A stretch of 64,000 nt of DNA from Malachius bipustulatus (lineage: Eukaryota > Arthropoda > Insecta > Coleoptera > Melyridae), in NCBI GenBank assembly GCA_910589415.1, contig OU342637.1, positions 38,470,162-38,534,161 of the forward strand, in the 5' to 3' direction. Made by a program: the position numbers and the translations under genes. The notes beneath the pieces are model-generated. The model was given only the letters and a program-made list of their open reading frames with translations. It had not been told where the DNA came from and did no database searches. Shown here one piece after another: positions 1-13,000 of the stretch. Numbering within the stretch: position 1 is the stretch's first letter; each line of letters starts with the position of its first letter.

Positions 1-115
1 TACGCCACTGAATTTTTCAAAATTTTTATTCTTTTTTTTTAAGCAACTAGTAATACAATTTTTTGTCTCTCGAATTCTATCTTGGTTAGTTTTCGAAATA
101 AATAATGTGATACAC
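1..115. other. AT-rich sequence, nothing recognised
   Basis: It holds only short homopolymer runs; no open frame or repeat boundary is visible until the PIF-like element starts. Confidence 0.5.
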
Positions 116-118
116 TTA

Positions 119-1497
119 AGGCGTGTTCCGTTTTGTTACTGAAGTTACAGAAGACAGTCGACAGCTATAATGAATATGTAATCAAAAGTAACTTAGAATA
201 AAAGAACGCAAAATTATTATAGACTACTGTCATTTTTATAATAATTTATAAAACTTAATTCAAAACAAATTAGGTTTATTACCGTATTGATTTCATGTTT
301 TATGTTATAAAGCTGTGAAAATGAATGGTAATAACGATGTGAATATTTTTTATTTATTGATGCTGGATTCGTCATCTTCAGGTGATTCTTCTGATGATTA
401 ACAGGTTGTAGGACCTAGGAGGAGTATGTTAAGTTTGAATAGTTTTTTTAGAATTCGCTATTTTTTAAGAACGATATCTAGTCCCAGAAATAAATACAAA
501 AATCGTCAATGTTTATGTCGTAATGCCTCACATAATAAATTATGCACAAGAAGTGGTTGATAACTTTTTGTAAAAGAAAACCTTTGGAGGGTGGTTCTTG
601 GCCAAGTGGGTGGGCGTAGGGTGACGGGCAGTTTGTTGTCATTAAATAAAAAGCGATTTGGACGCGTTATTTCCGACCCGGTGGTATTAGAACGGAGATT
701 CTAAAAAAAGGGGGTGGTTTTTGACCAATAGGGGGTGAACGCAACTTGAAAAAGAAATTTGGCCTACGCCATAGTGTTCAGCACCCTCGAAAACAGGGGG
801 CGAAAATGGTTTCGTTGCGTCTGATAAAATTCTGGTGTTTTCCGACTCATAGAGGCCACTAGAATGCAGAGCAGTCAGCAGATTTTTCCGTTTGTCTTCT
901 ACCTACCATATTTTTTATTATCAATTTGTTCCTCACTATAGGCAGACTTTATGGAGAATGTGTTATTTTTACATAAAAAAAGTTGTAGTATTTTCATGTC
1001 GAGAAAATTTATCGTTTTCAATGAAAACAAACTTATACGCGTTTTTTCTTAAAAATGAAAAGGGACTTTTCGAGAATCTTTTGTGGTTAAAATGTGGTTT
1101 TTATTGAACGCTGCTCTTTTATCGCTGCATGTGATAGAAGGACTGGACAAAAATACCATAATTATTCATGATTTTGAAAAACCTTCAGGTGCGTTTTTCT
1201 TGAAAATTATACATTCGTCTCGACAAAAAAAAAAATAAGTATAACCTAATTATGTATAAATAACGTATTCTCCATAAAGTTGACCCGTAAAGGCGAAAAT
1301 ATTAATAAAAGAAATTCATACCCCCACCACAAGTTACAGAACTTATCGCGGTGAAAGCACGATCACTTCTGTAATTTCTTGTAACTTCGTGCGGCGTTCC
1401 GTAATGTTATAATGTAATTACCGAAACGCATTTCGGAACGGATTTCTGTGACTTTGGTTACTTTGGTAACTTCGGTAACAAAACGGAACACACGCCT
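119..1497. mobile_element. PIF/Harbinger-like TIR element, non-autonomous
   Basis: The ends are inverted copies of AGGCGTGTTCCGTTTTGTTA (left 119, right ending 1497), continuing into ACTGAAGTTAC on the left and its counterpart on the right. A 3 bp TTA target duplication sits at 116-118 and 1498-1500, the size expected for PIF/Harbinger. The inside holds a short start-like stretch at 321 with an acidic serine/aspartate run (DSSSSGDSSDD, then a stop), but no DDE transposase. Confidence 0.7.
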
Positions 1498-1500
1498 TTA

Positions 1501-2393
1501 ATTGCATTATTTAACCAACCAAGAAAGATATGAAAAATTTAAAAAATAAATTAGTTTGGACGTTAAGAAATGTACTTAGTTTAATGTTTGTTTGTTGTTG
1601 TTACATATTATTGGTAAAAAAAAATCAAAAGATTATTATTTCCAAAAGTGTGCAAAAGTGTTGTCGATTTCTTATATTTATTTACTTGGATTTTAATATT
1701 TTAATAATTTGATAATTTCTAAATGATTTCTTTCTGAATTTAGTGGAAATATTATTTTCACCACATTATGGTGTTGCTTTACAGCGTCGCGACGTTAATA
1801 TAACGTCACACTGTGGTCACTGTGCATACTCCAGGGATATGCAATTAAGTGGATTTGTGGATTTTTAAGTGAAAATTTTTTTTTACAAAGTCAGACATAC
1901 ATTTTTCTTTGCAATAATATTGGTGAGGGTGTCCGCCTGGATGCCACTCTGGATTGATAATTTAACTATTTGGAGTTACAGGAGCTCCTTACTACAAATA
2001 ACACTGCCAAATTACAACACAATTGAGTAAACGATACTTAAGTAAAGATATTTACAAAAAAGCATTTTTTAAAGCTTAATTAGTTAACACCCTGTATATT
2101 AGATTTTTATTTATTAAAAAATCAAATAATTTGCCAAATTCAGCAGTGTAATACGTGTACAGCATAGTAATCATTTATCAGCAATAAAAAAGCAGGTCAG
2201 CAGAAATTCTGTTTTTTTTTCTGCCAAACCCTGATAAATTTATGTACAATTATTATAATTATTTTAACTAATTATTAATGTAACTCCGCCACTAGTTGCT
2301 TGCGAAGCTTTGATATTTACACAAAATGTGACAATAAGAAAATATTGCACAAAATTTGTTTCAATTAAGTACCTATCTAGGTGTGAGCATGTA
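1501..2393. other. Unassigned, AT-rich; possible upstream or 5' region of the CTL gene
   Basis: I searched for an exon ending in phase 1 that could supply the CTL start codon and found none. A 60-codon frame at 1530-1712 has no recognisable motif. Confidence 0.35.
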
Positions 2394-3388
2394 GGGTGAG
2401 TCAGTTTTTTGTAGCAGAACTTTAACGGCTTGAAGAAGAACATTATTGAAGATGAAAATCTAATGTGAACATATAATATCCGTGACAGCTTTCCGAATTA
2501 CAGGGTGTGAAGTTATGAGATTTTAGTATTTTATAAGCTTTCTGTTTTTTTCTGTTTAAAGTATTAAAAAAAAAAATGTATTGAAATTTGCTACAGCTAT
2601 TATTATTACACTTCAAAAATTCAATATTTGGAGCTGTTGAACGTTTTTCAATACCTAATATACAAAACAAAACAAGACGTACCTTTATAATTTAAGTATT
2701 AAAAGTGTGTGTATGATGCTTTTTCTCTTGTAGTATTAAGGGTTATTAGGTAATTATTAAATTTTCATGACGAACATATTTATATTTTGATAATCGCAGT
2801 TTTCTGAATTATTTTAGACATTCAAAATTAACATTAATAACAACAATAATATTTTTTTTGTAAAAATGGGAAAAAATTTAGGAAAAATGGGATAGTTAGA
2901 ATTGGCGTGAACAGTGTGTTTAAAAAATACGGTTTTCTTATAAATAAATTATTTTAGGCATTTATCACGAAATCGGTAGGTACCGTTCCCGAAAAACCTG
3001 CATGCAACAGACGAAAAAGTTTCGAAATTGAACAGAAATTCTGAATTATTGTTTACTAGAGAGCAGAGATGGCAAGCAAAAAAATTCGTACATACTCGAA
3101 AGAGTTAAATTGGGTACTCCCTCCAAAATATATCACCCTAATAGGTACGTATTGAAAAACGCTGAACAGCCTTAAATATTGAATTTTTGAAGTGTAATAA
3201 TAGGTGTACCTACCGAATTTCAATTCATCGTTTTTAAAACTGTATAGGAGAAAACTAAAATAGAAAAAATCTTACTAATTCACACACCCCAGAATTCACA
3301 TATCTCAGAAATTTAGATCATAGATTTTCATCTTAAAAAATTGTCTTCTTAAAGCTATGAAAGCTCTGCTACAAAAAACTGACTCACC
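2394..3388. mobile_element. Palindromic MITE, about 1 kb
   Basis: Inverted arms of about 290 bp: GGTGAGTCAGTTTTTTGTAG at the left end matches the complement of CTACAAAAAACTGACTCACC at the right end. The arms stay alignable inward to near 2680 and 3130 (for example the AAAAATTCAATATTTGGAGC region). There is no open frame; the arms are diverged, so the copy is old. Confidence 0.75.
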
Positions 3389-3899
3389 ATGGATAATACA
3401 ATAATAAGGTAATATGTACATATGTACAAGGTGCCCGTTTTTATCTGCCCGCGAGTATCTGATGGATGGAGATCTATGTTCTCGATATACGAAGTAATTG
3501 AATCAAAGTTGCGAATTTTTGTACTGATTTGCAGTCTAAACAGAGATTAATTAGGATAGCTTCAGTCGTTGTTGAAATATACTGAAAAAAATGAAAAATC
3601 GAGATTCCTTATTTTAGCCATATCTTTTTTCTTGTCGAAAATAAATAAATTAGTGTTTTTAGGTTTACATAAGTCGTCATGAGAGCTATTCATTCGGCAT
3701 TTCAAAAATTTTTCAAGCCGACTAGATCCCATGGTTCTCATAGTCAACTTTTGTTTTTCTTATGGCCGCCTTATTGTTTTCCCGAAGTTCGAAGCAAAAA
3801 GGACTCGGACACTCCACCTTATAATTTATTTTACCTTATTGAAAATAAGAATATAAAACATAACCAACACTTGAGTAAAATTTAATAAAATTCTTTCAG
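3389..3899. other. Unassigned sequence before CTL exon a
   Basis: Intronic or upstream DNA. It ends in the polypyrimidine tract and acceptor of the first recognisable CTL exon. The short frames here show no family motif. Confidence 0.4.
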
Positions 3900-4022
3900 G
3901 CCGCCCTATTCAATTTGATCCAGATTTCAATGGTCCTTTGAAAAATCGCTCCTGTACCGATGTTATTTGTTTATTGATTTTCGGAATTTTCATTGCTTGC
4001 TGGATTGGAATCGGAGGCTACG
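3900..4022 (+). CDS. Ctl2: CTL exon a: N-terminal signature and TM1
   Basis: The acceptor TTTCAG ends at 3899 and the donor GTGGGT starts at 4023. The exon begins with two bases (gc) that finish a glycine codon from an upstream exon, then reads RPIQFDPDFNGP and KNRSCTDV, the family's N-terminal signature. One membrane-spanning segment follows (about 20 residues, VICLLIFGIF onward). It ends in phase 1, and the split codon with the next exon makes Ala. Confidence 0.92.
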
Positions 4023-7000
4023 GTGGGTATATTTATTTTAATTTTTTTTATATTTTTATATACAGCGTGGTGCACCATAAGCAGGTATTTCAAAGGTAGA
4101 AACTTCAGATTGAATTCTGGACTTCCGTATAATAATATCAATGTTTTTAAGAGAAGTGTTAAATTAATGACTTGCTGATTAAAAACTTCTTCTGTTGCTG
4201 CAGTTATATTTTAATTCTGTTGGAGCATTTTCGACAAAATCGAAAAAAAAATATTTCAGTTTGTGACGTCATGTGTCCGGTAAATCCTTAACTTTAGCAA
4301 CTAAACATGACGTAAATGATGAAAAATATGTCACAACGAAATGCAAACAATGAAAATGACATCACATATTGCAAACTTTTACCCGATTTTCCCGAAAATG
4401 GCTCAACAAACTTGAAATACAACTGCGGAGAAAGATAATAATTTAATTTTCTAAACTTTCTACCATTTAAATGCCAAAAATGTGTCGGTTAATGAAACAT
4501 CCTGTACAAAAATCAAAAAATGATTGCAGCAATTTCACATGGAGATCCCGAAACCCTTCTTATGCCCAGAGATTCACAAGGACGCAGATGCGGATATGAC
4601 TCCGACGTCAGGAATAAACCCTACTTGTTTTTCTTCGATTTAACGAAATGCTTCGAACCAAAGACACCTTTTACTGGCTGCGAGACACCACAGGTTATAT
4701 ATGTTTATTTTTCAATTACTATCATTGTACGTCAATTCTCATCCATATTGCTCACATGCATTAGCATAAGTACTTATAGTCTGTAAAATTACATTACTTA
4801 AAATATAACATTATAATAATAACAATAACAATTAATAATAACAAGTTACGTGTGCACTATTTCCAAACATAACGCAGGTATTTGATCAAGTATGGATTGA
4901 AGGCCTTAAATACAAAATCTCAAATATCAATTTCCCAGAATACATCAAGGCCATCCTTTACTGTTTTCTCGAAGACAGGACTTTTTCAGTGAAAATTCAC
5001 TCAGCACTTTCCACAGTCAAACCTATACGGGTAGGAGTACCATAGGGAAGCATCTTAGGACTTGTCTTGTTCAATATTTTTATGCAAGATTTTCCGAATG
5101 CAGGAGGCAACATTATTGCAATGTTTGCGGACGACACTGTAATATTGACAAAGAGCCCAAACCTGGACCAGGCTATTTATCAGCTACAAGCTGCTGCTAA
5201 CATCTTGAGCAACTGGTTTAAGCAAGGGAATCTGACAATTAACAGCTCCAGTAGTAGTAGTAGTAGTATGGTGGGTTGGGGTGGTAAGCACCCCAAGCGA
5301 CTAGGCCACCGAGGGCCCTTTTCGCCGTACCCGAACCATGGTGAAACTCCTACTCGAACCTCCCCGACCTTTTAATAAAGGCCAGAAGGTTGTTGTATGA
5401 GAGGAGTTTCATTTCTTCCTCTTGTAGCTCCTCAGACCCAAAGATGTTGAGCCTGAGGTTGCTGTATACCTCGCATACGCCTACATAATGGTGGGAGTCC
5501 TCGTTATCTATTCCGCATTTAGGGCAGACTGGGTCTCGAGTGACCCCCATCACTTGCAGGTGTCTGTTCAGACTGCTGTGACCGGTGAGAACCCCGACTA
5601 GTAGTCTGAGTTCCTTCCGGTTCATTCTGGACATGCTGGCCCATCTGTTTCCGATCGGACCGGCCAGAAACAGCCTGGCCTGTCTGCAGCCTGGTGCTGT
5701 TTCCCAGTGGTTCTCTAAACCCTTGCGAATCCATTCTTTTATAGATTCTTTGAGAAGATTTTTGGTCAGACCCAGGACGGGCTCCGGCCCACAAAAGGCT
5801 TCCCTGGTCCCGAGCTTCGCTTAATGATCTGCTAGCTCATTGCCTGATACACCTGAGTGTGCAGGAACCCATACGATATGCACCGATTTTCTGTCCGCCA
5901 GTCTGTTCAGCGCCTCGACACACTCCTGGACCAGTGGGGAGCTGGTTCCGTGTGTGGCCAGCGATTTCGCGGCGGCCTAACTATCCGTGCATATGTATAT
6001 CGTCCGTTCCCCGGCTTCTGTTATCTGCTCCAATCTAGCTGCTTGCAGGATAGCATAAATCTCCGCCTGGAAGACGGTTGCGGTGGACCCAAGAGAAAAG
6101 GATCTTCCCAATTTCCGTCCGGCCAGGTAGAGCCCCGCTCCTATGTAGCCATTTTTGTTCCTGGAGCCGTCTGTGAAACAAACTAGTCCTCCTGGTTCGA
6201 AGGCTACCTCCCTTTTTTCCCACTTTTCCTTTTCAGGAATTTGCAGGGTAAATTTCTTGTTTTCTCTGTTATTCCTTGTTTTTGAGGTAGACATAAGGTT
6301 TGAGATTGGTATCTCCACCTCGACAACCTTGGCTATCTCTGTGTGTCCTTTGTATCCTCCGCCTTTCCATAGTCCCGAATCACGAATTCTTAAGCGGGCC
6401 GCCATGGCCCTTTTATCCAAATGGGAAGCGGTGGCAGCTCCAGAATGACATTCAGGGCTGCTGACGGGGTGGTTCTCATTGCACTTGTTATTAACAAACT
6501 GGCGAGCCGTTGGAGTTTAGCTAGCCTGTTTGCAACGGTGTTGCTTGTGGTTGTTTTCCACCAGACCACCGAACCATAGCTGATTCTCGGTCTGATGATG
6601 GCCGTGTATAACCAGTGCATTATCTTCGGTTTTAGCCCCCACACCTTGCCTATTGTCCCTCTTAGCTGCCATAGAGATGACACAGTTTTTGTGACTATTC
6701 TGTCAATCTGTGGCCTCCAGGTCAGTTTTTCGTCTAGTACCATTCCAAGGTATTTGGCCTCCCCACTTAGAGTTAAGAGTTTGCCGAACAGCTTGGGTGG
6801 TTTAAATCCTCTTTTTCTCTTTTCCTTGTGAAGAGGACCATGTCGGTCTTTCCGGGGTTAATGGTCAGCCCGACCTCTTCACACCATTTTTCAATTATCT
6901 TACATGCACTCTGCTTGCGATCGCAGACCACGCTTAGTAATTGGCCGGTTATTAGAACCTTCCCGTCGTCAGCGTATGCCTGTGCATACAGTCCGTCATC

Positions 7001-10000
7001 TGTCAGGCGCTTTAGGAGGCCGTCCATGATCAGGCACCACAGGTGAGGTGATAGGCAGCTGCCTTGGGGGCATCCACCACTCACCGCAATGCCCACTCGA
7101 ACTTCTCCCGCACCCGACGACACCTGCCTGCTTTCGATCGCTGAAGCAATCCAGTTAATCAGGACCGGGGGGGTACCCCTGGATTGCAGCTCTGTGCATA
7201 TGGTTTTTGTTCTTGCCTTGTCAAAAGCGCCTTCCACATCAAAGAAAATGGCCAAGGCCCAGTTCCCGTGATGCAGCGCTTTTTCAATTTCTCTAGTCAC
7301 TGCGTGTAGGGCAGTTTCTGTGGATCTTTGCTTCAGGTAAGCATGTTGACCCTTATGAAACGGGAACTCACGCAGTGTGTTTTCTATCAGGTATCTGTCG
7401 ACTATCCTTTCTAGCATTTTAAGCATGAAGGATGTCAGACTGATAGGCCTGAATGACTTAGCTAAAGTGTAGTCCTCTTTTCCTTGTTTGGGAATGAAGA
7501 CCACATTTGCTCTCCTCCATGCCTGGGGCACATATCCCGTTGCTAGGCTAGCCCGGAATATGTCTCTCACGCTGGGGAGAATCGTTTCCAGGCCCGCCTG
7601 CAGCAATGCTGGGAAGATGCCATCAGGTCCTGCTGTCTTGTATGGGCGGAACTCTTTGCTTACCCTTCGTATGACCTCGTCGTTTACCAGACTTTCGGCT
7701 AGCTGCCAGTCCGAGGCTGGCTCCGCCCGCCTTTCTGGGTCGACTTGGTCTGTTCCCGGGAAGTGAATTCTGAGGAGGTGCTCAATTGTTTCCTTCTCAG
7801 TTTCTGTCCAGGTTCCGTCCTCTTTCTTGATCGAGCCTATTTCGGTGCGTTTTGAGGCACTGAGCAATTTTGCGAGCCTGGTTGCTTCCGGGAGGGAGGT
7901 TATCCCCTCGCAGAATTCTCGCCAGCTCGCTCTGTTGCTGTGCCTTATCTCTCTCTTAAATTCTCTTCTGGTTTGATTCAGGTTGGTTCCCTGCCTCTAA
8001 TACTTATTTCAAGGTCTGTCGTTGCTAGATATTCCAGTAGGGCCTCTCCGCGTGTGTTGACGTCGGTGCTGCCCCATAGGGTGTGATGCGCGTTGGCGTC
8101 ACAACCTATTACTACTGGGATCCTTCTGCTTTCCCAAAACGTTGTTATATCTGTCATCTCTTGCGATGGCAGACGTTCACCGTCGTATGGGAGATATAAG
8201 CTACTTAGAATTATCTTATGTGAGGTGTCACTTACTTTGTATTCCAGAAGCATTGCTGTGGCATCCTTGGTCCCCAGCTGCGGTAAGGGTACCGAGCTTA
8301 GCCTCTTGGACACCAGTATGCAGCTTCTGGGTGTCTCTCCTGCCTTGGCTCCCACCAGAAGTTTGAAGCCCAGGCCTGACAGTTCTTTGATTTGGCTCCT
8401 AAAGACATATGGTTCCTGAATTAGTATCACATCTGCAGGTTTTTTTACCAGGCTGCTTAGCATTTCTGTTGTGGCATCCCGGCTGTGCTGCAGATTGATC
8501 GCCCTTACCTTTATTTCTTCCATGGGTGGTTTGCTTTTTCTTGGTGGCTCATCTTAGGCCTGCTTGGAGGTGCCTGGTGCATTTCCGATGGCGGCGGGAC
8601 CCCAGAGTGTCACCCGACGCACTGTCAGGGTGGTCAACTCATAGTTGAGCTCCCAGCCGCCGCTTTCTATGCTCCTGGCGTCCTCCTGGCTGACCCGAAA
8701 GATGAGTTGCCATCTTCCCAGCCCTTCTCTGGTGTCGAGATGCTGCCAGTTGCTGACATCCAGCCTCCTGTTTTGGAGGCTCAGCATCTCTATTACTTCA
8801 GAGACATCGACCGGTTTCGGACTGCTAATCCAGAAGCCGATCACCACTGGCCAGGAAGCTTCCGTTGCCCTTACTTGGGTGAACGTGCTTCCTCCCACTG
8901 TCTGTGGCGTCCACCCTCTCAGCAGCCAGTCCGCCGATGTCTCGTCTTTTGCCGTAATCAGGAACCAGCCGGGTTCGACTATTCCCGATTTCTGGAAGCT
9001 GAGCTCAAGCTCCCGATTTGTTGTCAGGGCTTTTTTCAGCTCAGCCACCAGCTGTCGGCGCAGCTCTGTTGCTTCATCTTCTCCAACCTTGCCATCTGGT
9101 CGGTTGGACCTGATGACTACTTGGAGAGACTTGCTTTGAGCTCTCAGCTGTTGAGGCTGTTTTGGAGGTTCCGCTTTCGGGCAGGCGGGCCTGGGGTCCG
9201 CCCTCCCTTTCGGGTTGGGCTGCCCCCCGGCACGCCTACTCCTATTCGCCGGACCCTCCTCCCTCTTGTCGAGGGCAATTCCCTTTTTCTCTCTCTCGGG
9301 GGGGGGGGGGTCCTTCCGTCTGAGCGCGGTCTTTTTGAGGATCGAGGGGGGGGAAGCACTCCACGTGTGGTCGTGCTTTTCCCCGCCTCCTCCCTCAAGC
9401 TAGCCGGCTCCGTGGGCAGCCTGAAGGTCCGCTTCTTTGCGGCCCTCCTGGCGTCCCGTGCGGTAGGCCCCCTTTCGGAGGGCCTTGGAGTGCCAGTGGT
9501 GGCATCGCCTGGTTGGGTGCTCTCCCCAGGGGACGTGGGTTTCCTGTCGGACTCCCCTGTCTTTCCTAGTTTGAGCGCCCCTACCTGACTCGGCAGGGCT
9601 GATGTGGCCGCTGCGATTTCTCGCTGCTTCCTCCGCTCCTGCCGTTTCAGCCTTCCTGGCTTCTCGTCTCTTTCTTTCTTTTTCTGTTTCCTTCTTTCTA
9701 GGGCCCTCTCTTTTCCCCCGTCGACCGACAGCCCGTTTCTGCTGAAGTGCATTTCTGCACTCCTGCTTCCATCGGAGTCGCGCCGCGTGGGTCGCCGTCG
9801 TATTCGGAGGCCGCCCCCAGAAGGAGATCTTCCAGAGCTTTAGGAATTTCTTCCGGCTCTGAGCTAGGGAACTCTACTTCCATTTTTTGCACTTGGTAAC
9901 TGTTGATTTAATCAGATGAATCTAGAAACGACTGTAGATGAATCTAGGTCGTGAGATGCTGAAGAAAGATAAGAAGTGAGACTTTGAAGGGATGGTTTTC

Positions 10001-13000
10001 TTTCGGACACTCAACTCTCGGATAAATTGACCGCACGCTCTTCTGTCTGTTCCATTGCTATTTTCTACTTACCTATTTTTCCTTTTGAATATAAAAAGGG
10101 CAAAAGACAGGTAGAAAAACTTCACGCTTTCCATCCGAGTCCTCTCAGATTCGTTTGAACTCGAAAGGAACGGAAAAGGTGGGGGGGGGGGGGGGGTTAG
10201 TTAAAGGTGAACTACACACTTGAAATGACGAAAATTTCTAATGATCGTCTTTCTGGTTCTTAAAACGGAAACAATTAAATATTTTGGCCTGCTCTACGTT
10301 GTGAATTATTTTTGCTTCAGGCCCCACAAAACACTAAATAAAAATCGGCAATTTAACAATAACAACTTTATTATTGGAAATATTTTATCCAATCTAATAC
10401 ATCAAAATCTCCTAGTAGCATAAACTTACCATGCACATCTGAAAATATTATTACTAAAAATTCTTAACCTACATTACAGAATGTCTAGTTTCCTGTAAAA
10501 TATTTGGGGTTAACTCCATTAGGTAATTTATTATCAATTTCATCTTGGAAATTTATTTACGCGAAGGACAATAAGTATGCCAAATATTGGTCCAATTGAT
10601 TTATGCACCAGAGGAAAGCAGTTCACTTAGCTCCTCACCTCCTTCTATGTCGCTAGCCTGCACCAGCTGTCCAAAAAAAATTCACAACAGGTTCTTCAAT
10701 GACGCTTAACTTAAAACAAAATGGCTGACGAGCTGTCTGCAAATCCAATAGATGAGCGGAATAATAACTCCTTGATTTGATGAAGCTGGCAAACAAAATC
10801 AAAAGCGAACGACGAAAGTGAAAATTAAAGGATTAGGCCTTGTTAAATCACCACGTTAACCTGGATAGGACGGCATTAAATACCGATTCTTCCTTAATAT
10901 TGTATCTAAAGAAAATACAAATAGATTCTAGCAACGCTTCTCTAATTTTTAATTTCATTTGCATATCTGCATTTCAATTAAAAACATACATATATCACCA
11001 CTATAAGATACTATAAGATACAAAATGAAATTTTCACGTTACTTCTTCAACCGTCAACACAAAAGAGATAAAATCTTCTCTACTACACGACTAACCTCGA
11101 AACCTCACTCAAGCGTCCCTATTGCCGGAATTAACTCCCCCATCAGGAGACGACCACTGACTAGACCGGTAAGTGGGTCAGAAATCATAAGGAGCTGTGA
11201 CATAATAAGCAACCTGGCAAACTTGCTCTTCACCCAAGGAATCAATAATTCGACGCCAGCGTGGTCCATCTACGGTACAGGAATATTCCTACTAAAACCA
11301 AGATCCATTTATACCAATTCTTTGATACATAGTATTCTTTTAAATTTATAAAATAAATTGTTTAGAAATACTCTGATCTCGACTAATTTCATTAGAAATG
11401 AAAAGCGAACGCTATACCATATTAGATGGGTTAGGTAGGTATTCTTTAGCAAGACGGTCAACCATGCGAGGAAAATGCGGGAATAGGATGCGGCAGTCGG
11501 AAGGATTTTTTTTTAAATAAGCACGAAACACATTTGTTGATCCTCTTTTTTATTGGTTTATTTTAAATATAGGTTGTCAATCTTTACGTGGTAAGTAAAT
11601 AAAATAATAACTTTTGTTACAAAAGAACATTTTAGGAATATAAAATTATTGTAGACAGTAGTTAAGGAGGACTTTTCTTTGGACTTCTTTCTTTTTAAAG
11701 CTTGGAGCTCTTTAAGTTTTTTTATTAGGCTGTTATTTTTAGAATTATTAATAATTTATATTTTAAGTAAATGATTTCTTTTTATTTCTGAATAATTTTC
11801 TATGCTCTTAATAAGTTATATTTAGTTAGTTGTTTCTTTAGTTAGGTATTTATTTATTTTTTTGTTGCAGATTTGTGTTGACAAATGCCCAGATGAAGTT
11901 TATCCAACAAAACAAAATATGGGCAATATAGATACACGTTTTTGTTACAAAACATCACTTATTCACAATGAGAAGTGTCCTGGAAAGCAGTATCCATATT
12001 CCTCCTCTGAGATTATGTGTTGTCCCGACTGGTACTTGCCGAGTAAACCATGTAAATATCTTTTATTATAGGATGGTCATTATAAGAGACTGTAATATGC
12101 AGCAATAGGTTTTTGATTTATTTATAATTGTCATGAAGTAGGTACTTAATACACTTATATACAAGGTGAATCATATGTAACGAATAAATTCATTTTCTCA
12201 GTTAATATTTGTAGAATCAAAAACACCTGAAACAAGCTAAGATTCATATTGACGTAATATTTTTTTATACTGAGCTTCTTGGCTCAGTAATGACGACATC
12301 GTCCATCTTTCTAAATAGACAATCCTGTATATTATTACATTTCAGATTGTCTGAGAAAATACAGTATAAATGGTTTTTACAGTTGCAGTTTAAATTGAGT
12401 AGTTTTTGAGTTATAAACAAGTGAAAATTGCATTTTTATTTATTTTGGAAGCAGTTTACATCGGAAATGGCTCAAAATATTGGAAAATGGCTTACATGAC
12501 CCTATCCTAACTTTTCACATAGTATCCTATTGGTTTAAATTTTATTACAGGATGATTTACCAGATTATTACAGGGTTATTACAGTTAATTTATTTCAGGA
12601 TTATTACAGATATTTACAGGGTTACCAGATTTTAATCACCCTGTATAAAAATTTGGCCTACACTGTAAAGTAGCACATGAAAAGTTAGGAAAGGGACATG
12701 TAAGCCGTTTTCCGATATTTGGAGCCGTTTCCGATGTAAACTGTTTTACTTACTAACTGTAAAAACCATTCTTACTGGATTTTTTTAAGGAGGGAGCAAC
12801 GGTCTTAACTATGTAGGTAAGTAAGACAAAGTCGCTCCACTCCAGTAATTATGGGATTCGAGAACTAGCTCATTCTACCCAGACACAAGTTTACCAATTA
12901 AACACTAGAATAGAGAACACAGACAATTACAATTACAATTACAAATTTCTTTATTGTACTTGAATTACAACAGTCATTGCTCAGTACAACAGCGTCATTA

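Larger units (their letters stand above)
5250..10150 (-). mobile_element. R1/LOA-like non-LTR retrotransposon with RNase H, nearly full length
   Basis: Reading leftward from about 10.1 kb: GC-rich 5' leader, ORF1, an endonuclease cut short by a deletion, reverse transcriptase, thumb, RNase H and a C-terminal cysteine motif, ending at 5250-5268 in a (TAC)n-type microsatellite tail. An RT resembling R1, followed by RNase H, points to the I/R1/LOA group. GC content is clearly above the host introns. Several stops and frameshifts make it inactive. Homologous fragments lie at 17.8-18.3, 36.8-39.2 and 43.2-46.5 kb. Confidence 0.85.

Noticed and set aside
1092..1188. Short frame MWFLLNAALLSLHVIEG... 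followed by a GTGCGT donor in phase 1, matching the phase needed upstream of CTL exon a
   Set aside because: It looks like a signal peptide, which CTL N-termini do not have, and it lies inside the TIR element at 119-1497. The phase match has a one in three chance of being accidental. RNA evidence could revive it.
8485..9588. A 367-codon open frame on the + strand
   Set aside because: It is the complement of the LINE endonuclease and ORF1 on the minus strand; the high GC removes stops. Its translation has no motif.
10181..10196. Poly-G run as a regulatory G-quadruplex
   Set aside because: It is a single homopolymer at the likely 5' edge of a LINE, and run length may be a sequencing artefact; no supporting context.
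11025..11351. 108-codon frame as a possible gene
   Set aside because: It lies within a CTL intron, has no family motif, and begins and ends without supporting splice or start context.
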